From Bacteroidales bacterium (lineage in GTDB: Bacteria; Bacteroidota; Bacteroidia; Bacteroidales; Tenuifilaceae): 64,000 bases of DNA. The stretch is taken from the NCBI GenBank assembly GCA_028708425.1, contig JAQVYY010000004.1, positions 1 to 64,000 of the forward strand, in the 5' to 3' direction. The translations under genes were made by a program, and so were the position numbers. The notes below the pieces were generated by a model. That model did no database searches, was not told where the DNA came from, and saw only the letters and a program-made list of their open reading frames with translations. This document shows positions 43,754 through 53,278 of this stretch, piece after piece (the stretch's first letter is position 1; every line of letters starts with the position of its first letter).

Positions 43754-44659
43754 CTACTTAGCTGCATTGGCAGCAAGCGCTATTGAATACATTTTTGACT
43801 GAACACTATCGCCCCTGGAGGTTAAAACACATGGAACTTTTGCACCCATCACCATTGCGCCTAATTCGCCCTTTGCAAGTTTGGTGCAAGATTTAAAGAA
43901 TACGTTTCCACTTTCAATATTTGGGAATAGAATACAATCGGCATCACCAGCTACCTCGCCGGTAAGTTTCTTTATTTTAGCCGACTCAGGATCAATGGCA
44001 ACATCAAGGGCAAGCGGCCCATCAACAAAAGCACCTTTAATTTGACCCCTATCTGCCATTTTTGATATCAGGGTAGCATCAACACATGCAGGCATTGCGG
44101 GTGAAACCTGCTCGGTAGCAGCTAAAAGTGCAACCTTTGGTTTTTCAATACCCAATGAGTGTGCTGTTTTTATTAAGTAATTGGTAATGGCAATTTTTTG
44201 TTTCAAATCGGGAGCAGGAATAATTGCAACGTCACCAACAATAAGTAACTTGTGATAGGTTGGCACCTGAACTACGGTTACGTGGCTCAATACAGCCTTA
44301 GGAGGAAGTAAGCCTTTCTCCTTATTTAAAATTGCCCGCATGTACTTATCGGTACTAACAAGCCCCTTCATAAGCACATCGCCCTCGCCATTATTAATAA
44401 GTTCAACCGCTTTAGCTGCAGCTTTTGTCTCATCGTTTTCCTGAACGATCAGGAATTTTGATGGATCAATATTGTGCTTTGCGCAAACCTCTTTAATAGT
44501 TGGTTCGTCGCCAACAAGGGTAGCATCAATAATGCCCATATCTAAGGCTTTGCTTACAGCCTCAATAGTATGGTCGTCGTTAGCATATGCAGCAACTAAA
44601 CGTTTTTTGGGTTTGCTTTTAAGAGCATCAAAAATTTGTTCAAGTTTTGTAATAGCCAT
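43754..44659 (-). CDS. ptb: Phosphate butyryltransferase
   Basis: A 301-residue enzyme of the phosphate acetyl/butyryl transferase family, converting butyryl-CoA plus phosphate to butyryl phosphate. ADGDVLMKGL-type signature is seen as GEGDVLMKGLVSTDKYMRA (about 92-110), followed by LSHVTVVQVPTYHKLLIVGD and the C-terminal ANVFFKSCTKLAKGELGAMV-like region. Its place between ackA and buk supports butyrate (or isobutyrate/isovalerate) formation. Confidence 0.93.
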   Translation of the reverse strand: MAITKLEQIFDALKSKPKKRLVAAYANDDHTIEAVSKALDMGIIDATLVGDEPTIKEVCAKHNIDPSKFLIVQENDETKAAAKAVELINNGEGDVLMKGLVSTDKYMRAILNKEKGLLPPKAVLSHVTVVQVPTYHKLLIVGDVAIIPAPDLKQKIAITNYLIKTAHSLGIEKPKVALLAATEQVSPAMPACVDATLISKMADRGQIKGAFVDGPLALDVAIDPESAKIKKLTGEVAGDADCILFPNIESGNVFFKSCTKLAKGELGAMVMGAKVPCVLTSRGDSVQSKMYSIALAANAAK

Positions 44660-44705
44660 TGGTATTATATTTTTTTGTTTGTAATTATTGTGTTTTTACT
44701 ACTGT

Positions 44706-45917
44706 TTATTTGTTAAGGTTAGAAGCAATTCTAGCGGTATCGGTAGCAATTACCAGCTCCTCATTAGTGGTAATAGCCATAACCTTTACTTTCGAGTTAG
44801 CTTTAGTAAGAACCTTGTCCATACCTTGTACACTTTTGTTAACATCTAAGTCGAAATCAACCCCAAGGTATTCAAATGAGGTTGCAACCTTTTCGCGCAG
44901 CGTAACATCGTTCTCACCTATTCCGCCTGTGAATACAATTAGATCAACCCCGCCCATAATTGCAGCATACGAGCCAATAAAGTGTTTTACACGATGATAG
45001 TACATATCTAAAGCAAGCTGTGCCTTTTCGTTGCCTTGGGCGGCGGCGCTTTCAAGGTCTCGCATATCCGACGAAACCCCAGAAATACCCTCAACACCAC
45101 TCCTTTTGTTAATCAAATCGTTAACACCCTTAAAATCTAGGTTGTCTCGCTCGGCAATATAGAGCAATACACCTGGATCAATGCTGCCACAACGAGTTCC
45201 CATAATTAACCCATCAACAGGGGTAAAACCCATTGATGTTTCAACTGATTTACCGTTTTTAATGGCTGCAATTGACGCACCATTTCCTAGGTGGCAAGTT
45301 ATAACCTTGCTGGCATTAAAATCTAACCCTGAAATTTCACAACCTTTCTGCGCAACGTACTTATGGCTGGTACCATGAAAGCCATACTTTCTAATTCTCA
45401 TCTTTTCGTAATACTCGTAAGGTATTGCGTATAGATATGCATGTTTTGGAATACTCTGGTGAAACGATGTATCGAAAACAGCTACCTGAGGCACTTTGGG
45501 TAATAGGTTTTCCATTGAAATAATACCCTTTAAGTTGGCAGGGTTGTGAAGAGGCGCTAGCTCAACACATTTTTCTATTTCAACCTTCACCTTATCATCA
45601 ACCAAGCTGCTCTCCGTAAAGAACTCTCCTCCATGAGCAACCCTATGCCCAACAGCCTTAATCTCCTCAAGATTATCAATAACGCCATGTTTTTTATCAA
45701 CCAAAGCATTAAGAATTAGGTCTATTCCAACGGTATGGTCTGGAATATTTTGAGCGGTTTCAAAACGCTTTTTGCCTTCGGGCTTATGGGTTAGTGAACC
45801 ATTGGTAAAGCCAATGCGCTCAACAAGGCCTTTTGCAAGGAGATTCTCCTTTTCACACATATCGATTACTTGGTATTTAATCGATGAACTACCACAATTT
45901 AGTACAAGAACAATCAT
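44706..45917 (-). CDS. ackA: Acetate kinase
   Basis: A 403-residue enzyme making ATP and acetate from acetyl phosphate. VLNCGSSSIKYQVID is at residues 4-18, the catalytic region is in VFDTSFHQSIPKHAYLYAIP and KYGFHGTSHKYV, and GGIGENDVTLRE is near residue 325. Length is standard. It is the first gene of ackA-ptb-buk. A phosphate acetyltransferase (pta) is not beside it, which is unusual. A TAATTTTG motif lies upstream at 45973-45980. Confidence 0.96.
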   Translation of the reverse strand: MIVLVLNCGSSSIKYQVIDMCEKENLLAKGLVERIGFTNGSLTHKPEGKKRFETAQNIPDHTVGIDLILNALVDKKHGVIDNLEEIKAVGHRVAHGGEFFTESSLVDDKVKVEIEKCVELAPLHNPANLKGIISMENLLPKVPQVAVFDTSFHQSIPKHAYLYAIPYEYYEKMRIRKYGFHGTSHKYVAQKGCEISGLDFNASKVITCHLGNGASIAAIKNGKSVETSMGFTPVDGLIMGTRCGSIDPGVLLYIAERDNLDFKGVNDLINKRSGVEGISGVSSDMRDLESAAAQGNEKAQLALDMYYHRVKHFIGSYAAIMGGVDLIVFTGGIGENDVTLREKVATSFEYLGVDFDLDVNKSVQGMDKVLTKANSKVKVMAITTNEELVIATDTARIASNLNK

Positions 45918-45972
45918 TTAGGTAAATTTATTATTTGATTTACAGTAAGTTAAGTTATTAAAAAAGAAATAC

Positions 45973-45980
45973 CAAAATTA
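45973..45980 (-). promoter_or_regulatory. Candidate -7 element (TAATTTTG) for ackA-ptb-buk
   Basis: The minus-strand TAATTTTG fits TAnnTTTG, 56 bases before the ackA ATG. Confidence 0.4.
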
Positions 45981-46153
45981 ATAAAAAACATCCGAAACCT
46001 AAAGCTGTATTGTTAGTTTTTTCACAACAACAGTATAATTGTTTTTCTTCATTTTCAGAAAGTTGGGGATACTAAGCAATTAGAGCAGCTAAGTGTTTTA
46101 CAACAATGATTAAAAACATTGTTTTTCAAAATTAAATATGTGTATAATGCACT

Positions 46154-46261
46154 TTAACCCGCATTATTCATCAAATTTATTAAAGATGAATGCAAATGCG
46201 GGGTACCCTAACTTGGTGGCTGTTGGAAACCCCAATTATTCATCCGAATAATCGGGGTTAA
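46154..46261 (-). repeat. Four-hairpin repeat, copy 10 (inverted, internal deletion)
   Basis: On the plus strand it starts TTAACCCGCATTATTCATC and ends AATCGGGGTTAA; the second and third hairpins are mostly missing while both end hairpins remain. With copy 11 it flanks the oxidoreductase gene in opposite orientation. Confidence 0.87.
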
Positions 46262-46315
46262 ATTGAATGTTGGAGGTATTTTTTCCTATTTTTAGAGAAA
46301 TTACAATCAAATAAA

Positions 46316-46324
46316 TACTTTTGC
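46316..46324 (+). promoter_or_regulatory. Candidate -7 element (TACTTTTGC) for the FAD/Fe-S oxidoreductase gene
   Basis: It matches TAnnTTTG followed by C. The TTG inside it (46321) is in frame with the gene but would lie before the transcript start, so the GTG at 46345 is the likelier start. Confidence 0.5.
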
Positions 46325-46344
46325 ATCTTAAAAACTTCAGCATA

Positions 46345-49293
46345 GTGAGTAGCAAAACAGAGAACAAACTATTTAAACAGCTTGCCCATGAGATGCAGGG
46401 CGAGTTTTTATGGGATATATCATCTAGGCTTCAATATGCAACCGATGCTTCGGCATACCGAGAAATACCCGATGCGGTAGCCTTACCAAAAAACAAGCAC
46501 GACCTAAAAAAACTGATTGCATTTGCCACTAACAATAAAATGCCCCTAATCCCACGGGCCGCTGGCACCTCACTAGCTGGACAAGTTGTTGGGAAAGGAA
46601 TTATTGTTGATATTTCGAGATATTGGGGCAAGATAATAGAACTTAATATCGATGAAAAATGGGTTAAAGTTGAACCCGGGGTAATTTTAGACGAGCTAAA
46701 CCAATACCTTAAACCTCACGGTTTGTTTTTTGCTCCCGAAACATCCACATCAAACCGATGCATGATTGGAGGTATGGTTGGAAACAATGCGTGCGGTTTG
46801 CACTCAATAATCTACGGAAGTACCCGCGACCATACCATCTCGGTAAAAATGATGCTTGACGATGGTATTGAGTATGAGTTTAGCCCCATTAGCAAGGATG
46901 AATTCCACAAAAAGAGACTGCAAAAGGATAGAGAGGGACATATATACCAACAGATTAACACCTTACTATCGAATAAAAAGAATGCCGAAGAAATCGAGAA
47001 TCAGTTCCCCCATAAATCGATTAAACGTCGGAATACAGGTTACGCCATTGATTTACTTCTTAGTAACGAAATATTTGGCACCAGCAAACAACAATTCAAC
47101 TTCTGTAAACTTATTGCAGGATCCGAAGGTACCCTCGGTTTTATAACCGAAGTAAAGCTTAACCTAATACCTCTCCCACCAAGTCAGAAGGCGCTCGTAT
47201 GCGTCCATCTAAATACACGCGAACATGCCTTTAGGGCAAATTTAATTGCCCTAAAATACAATCCGGGCGCAGTTGAAATGATGGACAACCTCATTTTAGA
47301 ATGCACCAAAGGTAATATTGAACAGAATAGAAATCGTTTCTTTATAAAGGGGGCCCCAGGTGCCATACTAATTGTTGAATTTGCACGAAACACAAGGCAG
47401 GAGATTGAAAACATCGCCATAAATATGCAAAGAGAGATGGAGGATGCTGACTTTGGGTATCATTTCCCAATTGTTTGGAACGAAGATACTACAAGAGTAT
47501 GGGCTTTACGCAAAGCTGGGCTCGGCGTTCTATCGAATATTGAGGGCGATGCTAAACCCGTTTCGCTAGTTGAGGACACGGCAATTCGTGTTGAAGATTT
47601 GCCCAAGTACATGGATGAGTTTGCTGGCATAATGGCTAACCATAACCTCGATTGCGTGTACCATGCCCACATAGGCAGCGGAGAATTGCACTTACGCCCC
47701 ATACTAAATTTAAAAGATGAAAACGATGTTAAACTATTTCGCACAATTGCTTTTGAGGTAGCGCATTTGGTAAAAAAATACAGGGGCTCAATGAGCGGCG
47801 AACACGGCGATGGAAGGTTAAGAGGCGAGTTAATCCCCATACTGGTTGGCGACAAAGTTTACCAGCTAATGAGGGAGGTAAAAACAGCATGGGATCCAAG
47901 CAGCATATTTAATCCAAATAAAATTGTTGACACCCCACCAAACAACACCAGCCTACGCTACACACCTGGGCAAAAAGAGCCCGAGATTGAAACAATACTA
48001 GATTTTTCGAAAGTTGGAGGAATTCTTAGAGCCATTGAAAAATGCAATGGCTCGGGCGACTGCCGAAAAACAGAAAAGGCTGGAGGCACCATGTGCCCAA
48101 GCTACATGGCCACTCGCAACGAGGCCAATACAACACGCGCTAGAGCCAACATTTTAAGAGAATTTATTACCAACAGTGATAAGAATAACCCTTTTGATTA
48201 TCAGGAGATTTACGACATACTCGACCTATGCCTATCGTGCAAAGGATGCAAAAGCGAATGCCCATCAAGCGTTGATATGGCAAAGCTTAAGGCCGAATTC
48301 CTACATCAATGGTACAAAAAACACAGCATACCACTACGCAGCCGAGTTATTGCCAACATACCAAAGCTATACCGCATTGGGATGCTAATGCCACGCTTAA
48401 CAAACTTTGTACTATCAAATAGGGTAACAAAAGGAATAATGGCCTCCTTTTTGGGTTTTACTTCCAAAAGGCAGCTACCACTGCTAAGCGGTACAACGTT
48501 AAGGCAATGGTATAAAAAACAGGAAAGTAAAACCAATCAAAAGAACACAGTTTACCTATTTGCCGATGAATTTACCAACTATAACGACACCAGCATTGGA
48601 ATAAAAGCCATTGATACACTTGAAAAATTAGGCTATAACGTACATATTCCAAAAATAAATGAGAGTGGGCGTACATTCATTTCGAAAGGGCTACTTAATA
48701 CCGCTAAGCGTATTGCGAACCATAATGTAAAGCTACTGGGCCAAATGATAACAGAACAAACGCCTCTTATTGGTATTGAACCCTCGGCTATTTTGAGTTT
48801 TAGAGACGAGTACCCCGAATTGGTTGACGATGAACTAAAGCCTAAGGCAAATAAGATATCGAAGCACTGCTTGCTATTTGAGGAGTTTTTTATGCGCGAG
48901 GTTAATGCTGGCAAAATTACCCAAGATATGTTTACCGAGGCAACAAAAAAAATTAAGCTACACGGACATTGCCAACAAAAGGCGATTGCCTCAACAAAAG
49001 AAACCAAGGCCATGCTATCGTTCCCCAAAAATTACAGCATAACAGAAATTCCGAGCGGGTGTTGCGGAATGGCAGGTGCCTTTGGATACGAAAAAGAGCA
49101 CTACAACCTATCGATGGATGTGGGGGAACTTGTGCTCTTCCCCGAGATTAGGAAAACCCCCGAAAAGGTAACTATCTCGACTCCTGGTACCAGCTGCCGA
49201 CATCAAATTAAGGATGGAACCAATCGGAATGCAGAGCATCCAGTTGAAATTATGTGGGAAGCATTGAATAACCCCAATTATTCATTCGAATAA
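46345..49293 (+). CDS. FAD-binding oxidoreductase with C-terminal Fe-S domain (D-lactate/glycolate dehydrogenase-like)
   Basis: A protein of 982 residues. The N-terminal VAO-type FAD domain has PRAAGTSLAGQVVG (about 70-83) and GNNACGLHS; an FAD-oxidase C-terminal domain follows (IGSGELHLRPILNL, SGEHGDGRLRG). Two 4Fe-4S clusters are indicated by CNGSGDCRKTEKAGGTMCPSY and CLSCKGCKSECPS near 570-650, and a CCG-type motif GCCGMAGAFGYE lies near the end. Similar fusions oxidise D-2-hydroxyacids and pass electrons to quinone or another carrier. No ATG exists near the start; GTG at 46345 is preferred over a TTG at 46321 inside the promoter motif. The last seven residues, NPNYSFE, and the stop codon come from repeat copy 11. 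Confidence 0.88.
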   Translation: MSSKTENKLFKQLAHEMQGEFLWDISSRLQYATDASAYREIPDAVALPKNKHDLKKLIAFATNNKMPLIPRAAGTSLAGQVVGKGIIVDISRYWGKIIELNIDEKWVKVEPGVILDELNQYLKPHGLFFAPETSTSNRCMIGGMVGNNACGLHSIIYGSTRDHTISVKMMLDDGIEYEFSPISKDEFHKKRLQKDREGHIYQQINTLLSNKKNAEEIENQFPHKSIKRRNTGYAIDLLLSNEIFGTSKQQFNFCKLIAGSEGTLGFITEVKLNLIPLPPSQKALVCVHLNTREHAFRANLIALKYNPGAVEMMDNLILECTKGNIEQNRNRFFIKGAPGAILIVEFARNTRQEIENIAINMQREMEDADFGYHFPIVWNEDTTRVWALRKAGLGVLSNIEGDAKPVSLVEDTAIRVEDLPKYMDEFAGIMANHNLDCVYHAHIGSGELHLRPILNLKDENDVKLFRTIAFEVAHLVKKYRGSMSGEHGDGRLRGELIPILVGDKVYQLMREVKTAWDPSSIFNPNKIVDTPPNNTSLRYTPGQKEPEIETILDFSKVGGILRAIEKCNGSGDCRKTEKAGGTMCPSYMATRNEANTTRARANILREFITNSDKNNPFDYQEIYDILDLCLSCKGCKSECPSSVDMAKLKAEFLHQWYKKHSIPLRSRVIANIPKLYRIGMLMPRLTNFVLSNRVTKGIMASFLGFTSKRQLPLLSGTTLRQWYKKQESKTNQKNTVYLFADEFTNYNDTSIGIKAIDTLEKLGYNVHIPKINESGRTFISKGLLNTAKRIANHNVKLLGQMITEQTPLIGIEPSAILSFRDEYPELVDDELKPKANKISKHCLLFEEFFMREVNAGKITQDMFTEATKKIKLHGHCQQKAIASTKETKAMLSFPKNYSITEIPSGCCGMAGAFGYEKEHYNLSMDVGELVLFPEIRKTPEKVTISTPGTSCRHQIKDGTNRNAEHPVEIMWEALNNPNYSFE

Positions 49294-49418
49294 TTGCTAT
49301 CTCCAACAACGACCAAGTTTCACAACCCATTTTGTTGCCCAAAATTGGGCTCAACTAGGTAGGGGTAACCCGCATTTGCATTCATCTTTAACAAAAGATG
49401 ATGAATAATGCGGGATAA
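49269..49418 (+). repeat. Four-hairpin dispersed repeat, copy 11 (full length)
   Basis: It runs from TAACCCCAATTATTC to AATGCGGGATAA. Its first 25 bases are translated as the C-terminus NPNYSFE-stop of the FAD/Fe-S oxidoreductase. It lies between that gene and the convergent propeller-SpoIIE gene. Confidence 0.9.
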
Positions 49419-49483
49419 ATAGCAATAAACAGCCTGATAATAAATCCCTACATCAACACCTAACAGGAGGTGGATAGAAGACT

Positions 49484-52400
49484 TTACACTTTAACCCCCA
49501 TTACCAAAACATCGTCAACCTGAAACGTGGAACCTTTCCATTTATCAAAAGTTTGCTCCAGCACCATCCCCTGAGTTTTAAGTGGCAAATCCTTGTTCTC
49601 GACAATAAAATCGATTAACCTTTGATGCTGAAACTTCTTATTTTTAGGGCCACCAAACTGATCGATAAGACCGTCGGTAAAAAGGAAAAGCACCGAGTTC
49701 TCCGTTAAGGGGTACTTTTTATTAGAGAATGATTTCATGAGAGGATGGTAGGCAATGGGCATTCTATCGGATCGAATAACTGTATAGCTTTCATCATTTT
49801 TGCCAGCAAGTGGTTCGAAAAGAACCATGAAGCTATTTGCCCCTGAATAGGTAAGGGTATTATCAGCATCATTAATAACACAAAGGGATAAGTCCATGCC
49901 GTCGGCAGTATCGCTAAACTCACCCGTTTGGTGAAGAACAGAAACTATTCCCTGCCGCAGCTGATTTAGCGCTTTAGCTGGATCTAAAATACCCCTCATC
50001 AAAATAACCTCGTTAAGCATTAAAACCCCTAACATGCTCATGAAACCACCTGGCACACCATGCCCAGTACAATCGACAACAGCCACTACCCTATAATTTC
50101 CAATTCGTGCTGCCCAATAAAAATCGCCGCTTACAATACTTTTTGGCCTATTGAATATAAAAAAATCGGGAAATAAATCCTTTACTTGATCTTGCGTTGG
50201 AAGTACAGCCTGCTGAATTCGATAAGCGTACAGAATTGAGTCGGTTATCTCTTTCTTTTGCCGTTCAATCTCGTTTCGATGGGCTGTAATCTCTTCGTTC
50301 CTATCCTGAAGTTCCCATGCTAAATTTGCCAAAGAGTTCTTCTGCTTTTCAAGCTCCTTATTCTTTATGGTAATAAGCTTGTTTTTTTGTTTAAACTGCT
50401 CGTTCTGATTGGCAAGCGCTGTATACGTTTCCTTAATTTCCTCGTTGGCTTGTTGAAGATATTCGGACTGCAATTTAAGCTCCTCGCTCTGATTTAAGAT
50501 CTCTGTGGTACGCTCTTTCACAAGCTTTTCGAGCTTAATTTTTGATTGTACCAAACTAGCCTCGCGAAGCTTTATAAAAAGCAAAACAAACGATGCAAAA
50601 ATTAAAGAAATCAATGTGTAAAACCACCAGGTTTTCCTGAATGGGGGTTTTATGGTAAAGTGAAACGAATCGCCCTCAAAATTCCAAACCCCATCGGAAT
50701 TAGCAGCCATAACCTTAAACGTATAGGTACCTGGATCAAGGTTTGTGTAACTAATATAACGCTGTTTTGCATCAATTGGGTCAATCCACTCATTATCAAA
50801 ACCCTCCAGCTTATACCTAAATTTTATCTTGGTTGGTTGATAAAAATCGATGGCAGTATAGCTAAAAATAAAGTTGTTGTATGAACTGGCAAAGGTTGCC
50901 GAATCGTTTTCGGCGTAATAGTCAATATTTGGCTTTTGAGACTTTAACCTATTACCCTGCGAAACGGCTATCTTACTAATATAAACAGGCGGTGGCGAAT
51001 TATTGACGAAAATATCAGCAGGGTTAAATACATTTAGGTTATTGTAACCCGAAAAGTAAAGATACCCTCTGCGGTCTTTAAAAGAAGCCCCCTCTAAAAA
51101 CTCATCATTCTTAATCCCATCAAACGTATCGAAGTTTCTGAATACAGGGTTATTAACATCCGTCAAATCTGCTCTCGACAATCCTTTCCTAGTGCTAATC
51201 CAGTAATATCCATCATCATCCTCCTGTATGCCACATATTGAAGCATTTGGTAACCCATGATGTTTCTGAATGTTTGTAAACGTACAGCTGTCAGCATTAA
51301 ATAAACTAAGGCCATTACTAGTACCTACCCAAATATTATTGTGCGAATCCTCATAAAAACAGAACACCCGATTTGAGCAAATGCTCTCAGGGTTATCATT
51401 ATGGGCAACAAAATGCGCTGTAAACTCCTCCTTAACAGGATCGAATAAATATACTCCCTTACTATTGGTCCCCAACCAAAAAACCCCATTAGAATCCTCA
51501 TAAAAATCGGTAATGGATGAGATATCTTTATTAACCGCCGTATCAAGCTCTACAATAGAATAATTTTGAAAAGAATCTTCATGGGGATCTAGCTTACCAA
51601 AATAGTCCATAAAGGTCCGGTACCATAAATCACCTTTAGAGTCGACAAACACACCCGATATAAAGTTAAAGGGTAACGATTTGGGATTTTTTGGATTGCC
51701 TCTAAAATTTTTAAACGTTTGGTCTTTGGGATTATAACTTGAAATACCACCATGGGTAGCAAACCACATTATACCATCGGGTGTTTTAGTAATTTGGTAC
51801 ACATAACCGTCGGGTAAGCTGGTGCTATCGCCTACAATATGCTTAAGTTGAAGAATTTCGGAGTTGCTATAGCTAACCCGAATAACCCCCTCGCCAAAGG
51901 TACCGATCCAAATATCATTATCAACTTCATAAAACGACTTTGCTGTTAGCGTGGGAAAATCGGCAAGTTTACGACTTAAATTTTTTACCTCACAAAAGCT
52001 ACTCTTCCGAGGGTTGTACTTATTAATACCCAAACCAATTACACCAACCCAAATAACTCCTTGCTTATCCTCATAAATACTATTAATTGCATTATTGCTA
52101 ATGGTACTGGTATTAAACGGATCGTTTTTAAAAGCGCTAAATTCACGAACTTGCCAATCGTACCTATACAACCCATTCAATGTACCTATCCAAATATCGC
52201 CATTAGCAGCCTTATGCAGTTCGTAAATGTCGGTGCTTTGCAAGGTATCAGCATACCATTCTATTTTTCCTGATTCTGGGCTATACTTATAAAGTCCATA
52301 TCCAGATAGGCCAAACCAGATATCGTCGTTTAAATCAATAGCTATACTATTAACAAGTAGGCTATTTAGGTTAACGTTATGCGGCTGTAAAGTAATGGTT

Positions 52401-53059
52401 AGGGGTTCAAAGGAATCCTCCTTGGCATTATAGCATGCAATACCCTTACCAGTTGATATAAAAATATCGCCCTTTCGCGTTATTTCAATATCAAGAATTA
52501 GGTTGGATGGAAGAACATTCGGGTTATTATCGGTGTTTATATAGGTAACAAACTCATCCCTATCGGTTACAAATTTGTTAATACCCCCCACAAAAACTAT
52601 CCATAAATTACCCTGCATATCCTCCCTAATGCTAACTACCTGATTTTGAGCGGCTGAGTTGATAGCCTCAGGGTTAATAGTAATCCTTGTGAATGTTTCG
52701 GTTTTACGATTATACAAATTCAAACCAGCATCCTTTGTTCCTATCCAAAGCCTTTGCTTCGAGTCCTCAAAGATGGCCGTAATAATATCCGACGACACTG
52801 AACTAGTGTCAGTGGTGCTAGTAATAAAATGCTTAAAGTTTACTCCATCGTACCTATTAAGGCCACTGTTGGTTGCTACCCATAAAAACCCATGGCTATC
52901 CTGACAAAACGCATTTACTGTGCCTTGTGATAATCCATGCTCAACACTAATTCTTTCGAAAACTGCCTGGGTGTTGCACTGACCATAAGCAATAGTATTT
53001 GGGCAAAAAAACAGAGAAATTAAAAAGGGGGAGAAATATTTTAAAAAAAAATTTTGCAT
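49484..53059 (-). CDS. Two-component-type propeller sensor with SpoIIE phosphatase output
   Basis: A 1191-residue membrane protein with a signal peptide. Residues about 30-720 form a double seven-bladed propeller of Reg_prop repeats (for example DSHGFLWVATNSGLNRYDGVNF and DKQGVIWVGVIGLGINKYNP). A Y_Y_Y domain (YKLEGFDNEWIDP, GTYTFKVMAANSDGVWN) follows at about 740-810, then one transmembrane helix (WWFYTLISLIFASFVLLFIKL) near 825 and a long coiled coil to about 940. The cytoplasmic SpoIIE/PP2C-type phosphatase has SGDFYWAARIGNYRVVAVVDCTGHGVPGGFMS and LFTDGLIDQFGG. This hybrid layout lets a periplasmic signal control a serine phosphatase, probably acting on an anti-anti-sigma or other switch protein. 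No such partner is in the window. Confidence 0.9.
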   Translation of the reverse strand: MQNFFLKYFSPFLISLFFCPNTIAYGQCNTQAVFERISVEHGLSQGTVNAFCQDSHGFLWVATNSGLNRYDGVNFKHFITSTTDTSSVSSDIITAIFEDSKQRLWIGTKDAGLNLYNRKTETFTRITINPEAINSAAQNQVVSIREDMQGNLWIVFVGGINKFVTDRDEFVTYINTDNNPNVLPSNLILDIEITRKGDIFISTGKGIACYNAKEDSFEPLTITLQPHNVNLNSLLVNSIAIDLNDDIWFGLSGYGLYKYSPESGKIEWYADTLQSTDIYELHKAANGDIWIGTLNGLYRYDWQVREFSAFKNDPFNTSTISNNAINSIYEDKQGVIWVGVIGLGINKYNPRKSSFCEVKNLSRKLADFPTLTAKSFYEVDNDIWIGTFGEGVIRVSYSNSEILQLKHIVGDSTSLPDGYVYQITKTPDGIMWFATHGGISSYNPKDQTFKNFRGNPKNPKSLPFNFISGVFVDSKGDLWYRTFMDYFGKLDPHEDSFQNYSIVELDTAVNKDISSITDFYEDSNGVFWLGTNSKGVYLFDPVKEEFTAHFVAHNDNPESICSNRVFCFYEDSHNNIWVGTSNGLSLFNADSCTFTNIQKHHGLPNASICGIQEDDDGYYWISTRKGLSRADLTDVNNPVFRNFDTFDGIKNDEFLEGASFKDRRGYLYFSGYNNLNVFNPADIFVNNSPPPVYISKIAVSQGNRLKSQKPNIDYYAENDSATFASSYNNFIFSYTAIDFYQPTKIKFRYKLEGFDNEWIDPIDAKQRYISYTNLDPGTYTFKVMAANSDGVWNFEGDSFHFTIKPPFRKTWWFYTLISLIFASFVLLFIKLREASLVQSKIKLEKLVKERTTEILNQSEELKLQSEYLQQANEEIKETYTALANQNEQFKQKNKLITIKNKELEKQKNSLANLAWELQDRNEEITAHRNEIERQKKEITDSILYAYRIQQAVLPTQDQVKDLFPDFFIFNRPKSIVSGDFYWAARIGNYRVVAVVDCTGHGVPGGFMSMLGVLMLNEVILMRGILDPAKALNQLRQGIVSVLHQTGEFSDTADGMDLSLCVINDADNTLTYSGANSFMVLFEPLAGKNDESYTVIRSDRMPIAYHPLMKSFSNKKYPLTENSVLFLFTDGLIDQFGGPKNKKFQHQRLIDFIVENKDLPLKTQGMVLEQTFDKWKGSTFQVDDVLVMGVKV

Positions 53060-53278
53060 AAGATTATAAACTTAGCTAACTAATTGCTTTTATTAAAACT
53101 ATGAGCTTTATTATCGATACTTGCTGGTTATCCAGCTCCTTTTTTCAATACGAATACTATCACAAATTAAACCTTAAAAATACTATTCACAGCCAATTTA
53201 TTGTAAGAGATTGTTACGGTCAAACCTAATTAATTTTTGTTAATTAAACAATTGAATAATTAGAAAATGTTTTTTGCC

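Larger units (their letters stand above)
45918..46315. other. Divergent intergenic region with an inverted deleted repeat
   Basis: No gene is seen between ackA and the FAD/Fe-S oxidoreductase gene. It holds the ackA promoter motif, AT-rich spacer and repeat copy 10 (46154-46261). Confidence 0.6.

Noticed and set aside
46321-46344. TTG start for the FAD/Fe-S oxidoreductase
   Set aside because: The codon overlaps a TAnnTTTGC promoter motif, so it would not be in the transcript.
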